NCBI GenBank assembly: GCA_964525675.1
Contig: CAZGJW010000124.1
Coordinates: 1 to 9,105, forward strand
From: CAYSRJ01 sp964525675
Lineage (GTDB): Bacteria; Spirochaetota; B62-G9; DRHN01
Length of the DNA stretch: 9,105 nucleotides
Reading direction: 5' to 3'
Below the pieces are notes generated by a model. That model ran no database searches and was not told the DNA's origin. It worked only from the letters and a program-made list of their open reading frames with translations. Positions 7,265-9,105 of the stretch are shown here, piece by piece (the stretch's first letter is position 1; each line of letters opens with the position of its first letter). The translations under genes were made by a program, and so were the position numbers.

Positions 7265-7323
7265 AAAAGAGATTTATTGCCGCCGGGAAACGGGATTTCC
7301 GGTTGCACTAAAAATATGCGCAT
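7261..7323 (-). CDS. 20-codon leader ORF overlapping the kinase start (ATGA)
   Basis: An ATG at 7323-7321 opens a 20-residue frame beginning MRIFLVQPEIPFPGG, ending in a TGA that overlaps the kinase ATG by the ATGA arrangement typical of translational coupling. It begins only about 8 nt after the predicted transcription start, so it would be almost leaderless, and no convincing Shine-Dalgarno is seen. The kinase ATG lacks a good ribosome site too, which makes coupling attractive. The peptide also resembles the N-termini of B12-binding radical SAM proteins, so it may be a remnant of such a gene. It is too short to prove coding. Confidence 0.4.
   Translation of the reverse strand: MRIFLVQPEIPFPGGNKSLL
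7283..7302 (-). promoter_or_regulatory. Hairpin in the kinase operon leader
   Basis: On the minus strand, CCGGAAA and TTTCCCGG flank a 5-nt loop and pair with a single bulged base. The hairpin ends about 18 nt upstream of the kinase ATG and lies inside the leader ORF. It is not followed by a T-run, so it is not a standard terminator. It may influence translation or mRNA stability. Confidence 0.4.
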
Positions 7324-7337
7324 TATTTCTATCTACA

Positions 7338-7366
7338 TTTATACTGCTGAAACATTAAATTGTCAA
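7338..7366 (-). promoter_or_regulatory. Strong sigma70-type promoter for the kinase-receiver-FNT operon
   Basis: Reading the minus strand, TTGACA (7366-7361) and TATAAA (7343-7338) are separated by exactly 17 nt, matching the consensus at 11 of 12 positions. Transcription would start near 7331, giving a leader of about 67 nt to the kinase ATG. It lies in the 150-bp gap after the formate dehydrogenase gene, so the signalling operon can be expressed independently of it. Confidence 0.75.
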
Positions 7367-7376
7367 TAATTTGACA
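7361..7376. repeat. Inverted repeat TGTCAA-N4-TTGACA on the -35 box, candidate operator
   Basis: TGTCAA (7361-7366) and TTGACA (7371-7376) are perfect inverted copies with a 4-nt centre, and one arm is the -35 box of the operon promoter. A protein bound here would block RNA polymerase. I do not assign the site to a known regulator. By chance, a -35 sequence next to its complement is possible. Confidence 0.45.
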
Positions 7377-7414
7377 TTCAAATATAGGCAAGCGAAACGG
7401 TATCATCTTTATTA

Positions 7415-9105
7415 TTATCGAGCTTTTTTGACTCGAGTCTTTTCAAGACTATCCTTTTCAAGGCTAGCTTTTTCAACTTTAACCGCGCATACCTTTGTTT
7501 CAGGGATTTTAGCCACAGGGTCCAGAGCAGAGTTGGTAATCCTGTTCGTCGGCGATTCTGCAAAGTGAAAGGTCATCGAGACTACACCCTTCGGGGAACT
7601 GTCCGTAATCTTGACAGGCGCCTGCACCATTCCGCGGCGTGATATCACGTTTACCATCTCACCGTCTTTTAATTTCAACACCCGGGCATCCGCAGGGTTC
7701 ATGAGCACATCCTCGTGGCTTCGCAGAGTCTTAAGACCGCCCTTTCTGGTCATAGTCGCTGTGTGGAAGTGAAAGAGGCTCCGTTCGGTTGTCAGAACCA
7801 GAGGATATGTGTCATCCGGCAGTTCGGCAGGCGGTTTATAGATGAGAGGAAGGAACTTGCCTTTGCCTCCAGGCCGTGCAAAGAATTCGGCATGCAGGTA
7901 CGGGGTTCCCTCAGAATCTTTTGCAGTGCATGGCCACTGAAGGCCCTGCTTTTCGAGCCTCTCGTACATGATACCGCCGTAACTGGGAGTGAGTGCGGTA
8001 ATTTCCGACATGATTTCTGAGGGATGGACGAAATCGAAACCGAGCTTCCCCATTCTCTGTGCGATTTCACAGGTAATTTTCCAATCCGGCTTGCTCTGTC
8101 CCACCGGATTGATGGCCTTTCTGACACGCTGCACCCGCCGCTCCGTGTTTGTGAACGTTCCGTCCTTTTCGGCATACGATGCCGCCGGAAGAACAACATC
8201 CGCGTATTGCGCCGTTTCCGTAAGAAAAATATCCTGTACAACGAAGAAGTCGAGTTTCTCTACTGCATCGATTACGTGCTGCGAATTCGCTTCGCTGAGC
8301 ACTGGGTTTTCCCCGACCTGGTACAGGGCCTTGATTTTTCCTTCCAGCACTGCATCGAATATTTCAACATGCGTGATCCCCGGTCTGTCGGAGAGCGCGC
8401 AGGCCCACGCATCTTCGAATTTCTTTTTGATTGCAGGCACCGCCACGTTCTGATATCCCGGATATACATTGGGCAGGGCTCCCATATCACAGGCCCCCTG
8501 CACATTGTTCTGTCCCCGGAGAGGATTTACGCCCGATGAGCGTTTTCCGACATTTCCGGTTAATAGCGCGATATTGCTCGTGGCAAGTACGTTGTCGGTG
8601 CCGTGCGTGTGCTGGGTAATACCCATCGCATACAGGAGCATTCCCGGTTTAAAGGTAGCGTAGGTGACCGCTGCCTCCTTTATGAGATCTGCCGGCACAC
8701 CTGTAATTTTTTCGACTGATGGAAGGTCGAAGGCGCCCAGGGATTCCTTGAATGCATCGAAGCCTTCACACCTATTTTCGATAAACTCCCTGTCGTGAAG
8801 ATTCTCATCGAGTATGACGCGCATCATACCCATGAGAAGCGCCACATCCGTTCCCGGGGCATGCTGGATAAAGATGTCGGCGTATTCACAGAGGTCGATC
8901 TCTCTCGGATTAGCGACGATGAGCTTTCCGCCCCGCCTGACCGCCTCCTTGATGTCATAGGCGATAACCGGATGGGCGGCAGTGGTGTTTGTGCCGATTG
9001 CAAATATGCAGTTGGCATCTGGTATCTCACCGATCGAATTGGTCATAGCCCCGCTTCCGAAGCTTTGAACCAACCCGGTAACGGATGGCGCATGGCAGAG
9101 ACGTG
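7415..9105 (-). CDS. fdhA: Formate dehydrogenase catalytic (alpha) subunit, molybdopterin type, N-terminus cut by window edge
   Basis: 562 residues are visible; the frame continues past the right edge. The first visible residues read RLCHAPSVTGL followed by GSGAMTNS, a typical internal FDH region, so the TTG at 9073 is not the true start. Diagnostic features follow: KLIVANPRE, GITQHTHGTDNV, NPLRGQNNVQG with the arginine (codon at 8518-8516) equivalent to the substrate-binding Arg333 of E. coli FDH-H, DMGALPNVYPGYQ, DVVLPAASYAEKDGTFTN, and the C-terminal cofactor-cap domain (TERSLFHFHTATMTRK; NPADARVLKLKDGEMV). The enzyme oxidises formate to CO2 or performs the reverse, using a Mo or W bis-MGD cofactor. 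The active-site Cys or selenocysteine and the Fe-S ligands lie beyond the window, so Sec versus Cys cannot be told. The protein ends with an unusual lysine-rich repeat tail and three stop codons in a row (TAATAATAA). Its partners are presumably further right. Confidence 0.95.
   Translation of the reverse strand, partial: RLCHAPSVTGLVQSFGSGAMTNSIGEIPDANCIFAIGTNTTAAHPVIAYDIKEAVRRGGKLIVANPREIDLCEYADIFIQHAPGTDVALLMGMMRVILDENLHDREFIENRCEGFDAFKESLGAFDLPSVEKITGVPADLIKEAAVTYATFKPGMLLYAMGITQHTHGTDNVLATSNIALLTGNVGKRSSGVNPLRGQNNVQGACDMGALPNVYPGYQNVAVPAIKKKFEDAWACALSDRPGITHVEIFDAVLEGKIKALYQVGENPVLSEANSQHVIDAVEKLDFFVVQDIFLTETAQYADVVLPAASYAEKDGTFTNTERRVQRVRKAINPVGQSKPDWKITCEIAQRMGKLGFDFVHPSEIMSEITALTPSYGGIMYERLEKQGLQWPCTAKDSEGTPYLHAEFFARPGGKGKFLPLIYKPPAELPDDTYPLVLTTERSLFHFHTATMTRKGGLKTLRSHEDVLMNPADARVLKLKDGEMVNVISRRGMVQAPVKITDSSPKGVVSMTFHFAESPTNRITNSALDPVAKIPETKVCAVKVEKASLEKDSLEKTRVKKAR
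7418..7477 (-). repeat. Four-copy 15-bp tandem repeat encoding the C-terminal tail of formate dehydrogenase
   Basis: The last 20 codons before the stop divide into four pentapeptides, VEKAS, LEKDS, LEKTR and VKKAR. The DNA units are clearly related, with a shared core close to CTTGAAAAGRMTMGN at a 15-bp period. The tail lies beyond where the FDH fold normally ends (around KVCAV). It is strongly basic and predicted helical. The repeat is seen directly; its role is unknown. Confidence 0.7.

Noticed and set aside
7345..7414. Terminator after the formate dehydrogenase gene.
   Set aside because: The only palindrome is AT-rich and short and overlaps the -35 box of the next promoter; no GC-rich hairpin with a T-run is present.
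8024..8539. A 171-codon plus-strand frame opposite the formate dehydrogenase gene.
   Set aside because: No ribosome site and no recognisable domain; the opposite strand carries strongly conserved FDH motifs throughout this stretch.
7415..9073. A complete 552-residue FDH starting at TTG 9073.
   Set aside because: Conserved FDH residues (RLCHAPSVTG) continue in frame upstream to the window edge, so the TTG is an internal codon and the gene is simply truncated by the window.

Overview
The window is a stretch of bacterial chromosome or scaffold of intermediate GC content. It probably comes from an anaerobe that metabolises formate. The style (several stand-alone receivers ending in KPFTPDE-like motifs, a PAS/GAF multi-sensor protein, and a molybdopterin formate dehydrogenase) suggests a Desulfobacterota-like or other anaerobic environmental lineage. 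That assignment is an inference from protein style, not from a marker gene.

Layout, left to right. (1) 1-1904, minus strand: the N-terminal 634 codons of a soluble GAF/PAS multi-sensor protein that runs off the left edge. (2) 1905-2140: a divergent intergenic region with a good extended -10 promoter reading left, a weaker candidate reading right, a 9-bp inverted repeat whose arms hold both -35 elements, and a leader with two mutually exclusive 10-bp pairings, one of which covers the start codon of gene 1. (3) 2141-2995, plus strand: a sugar isomerase of the D-tagatose/D-psicose 3-epimerase type. It converges with the next operon across an 11-bp gap. (4) 7264 down to 3007, minus strand: a four-gene operon made of a membrane sensor histidine kinase, a single-domain receiver, a receiver with a small helical C-terminal domain, and a receiver fused to a complete formate/nitrite channel (FNT/FocA) domain. 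(5) 7265-7414: the operon promoter (TTGACA-17-TATAAA), an inverted repeat on its -35 box, and a 20-codon leader ORF that overlaps the kinase start as ATGA. (6) 7415-9105, minus strand: the C-terminal 562 residues of a formate dehydrogenase catalytic subunit, with a four-copy 15-bp tandem repeat exactly at its 3' end.

How the genes may work together. A Cache-type periplasmic sensor kinase is encoded with three receivers, none of which carries a DNA-binding domain. One receiver sits directly on the cytoplasmic N-terminus of a FocA-like channel, next to a formate dehydrogenase gene. The simplest hypothesis is a phosphorylation-controlled formate (or related small monocarboxylate/anion) channel, in which a two-component system acts on transport directly instead of through transcription. 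The receiver-FNT fusion is the most striking item in the window. The domain content and the intact phosphorylation residues are read from the sequence; gating and substrate are inferred.
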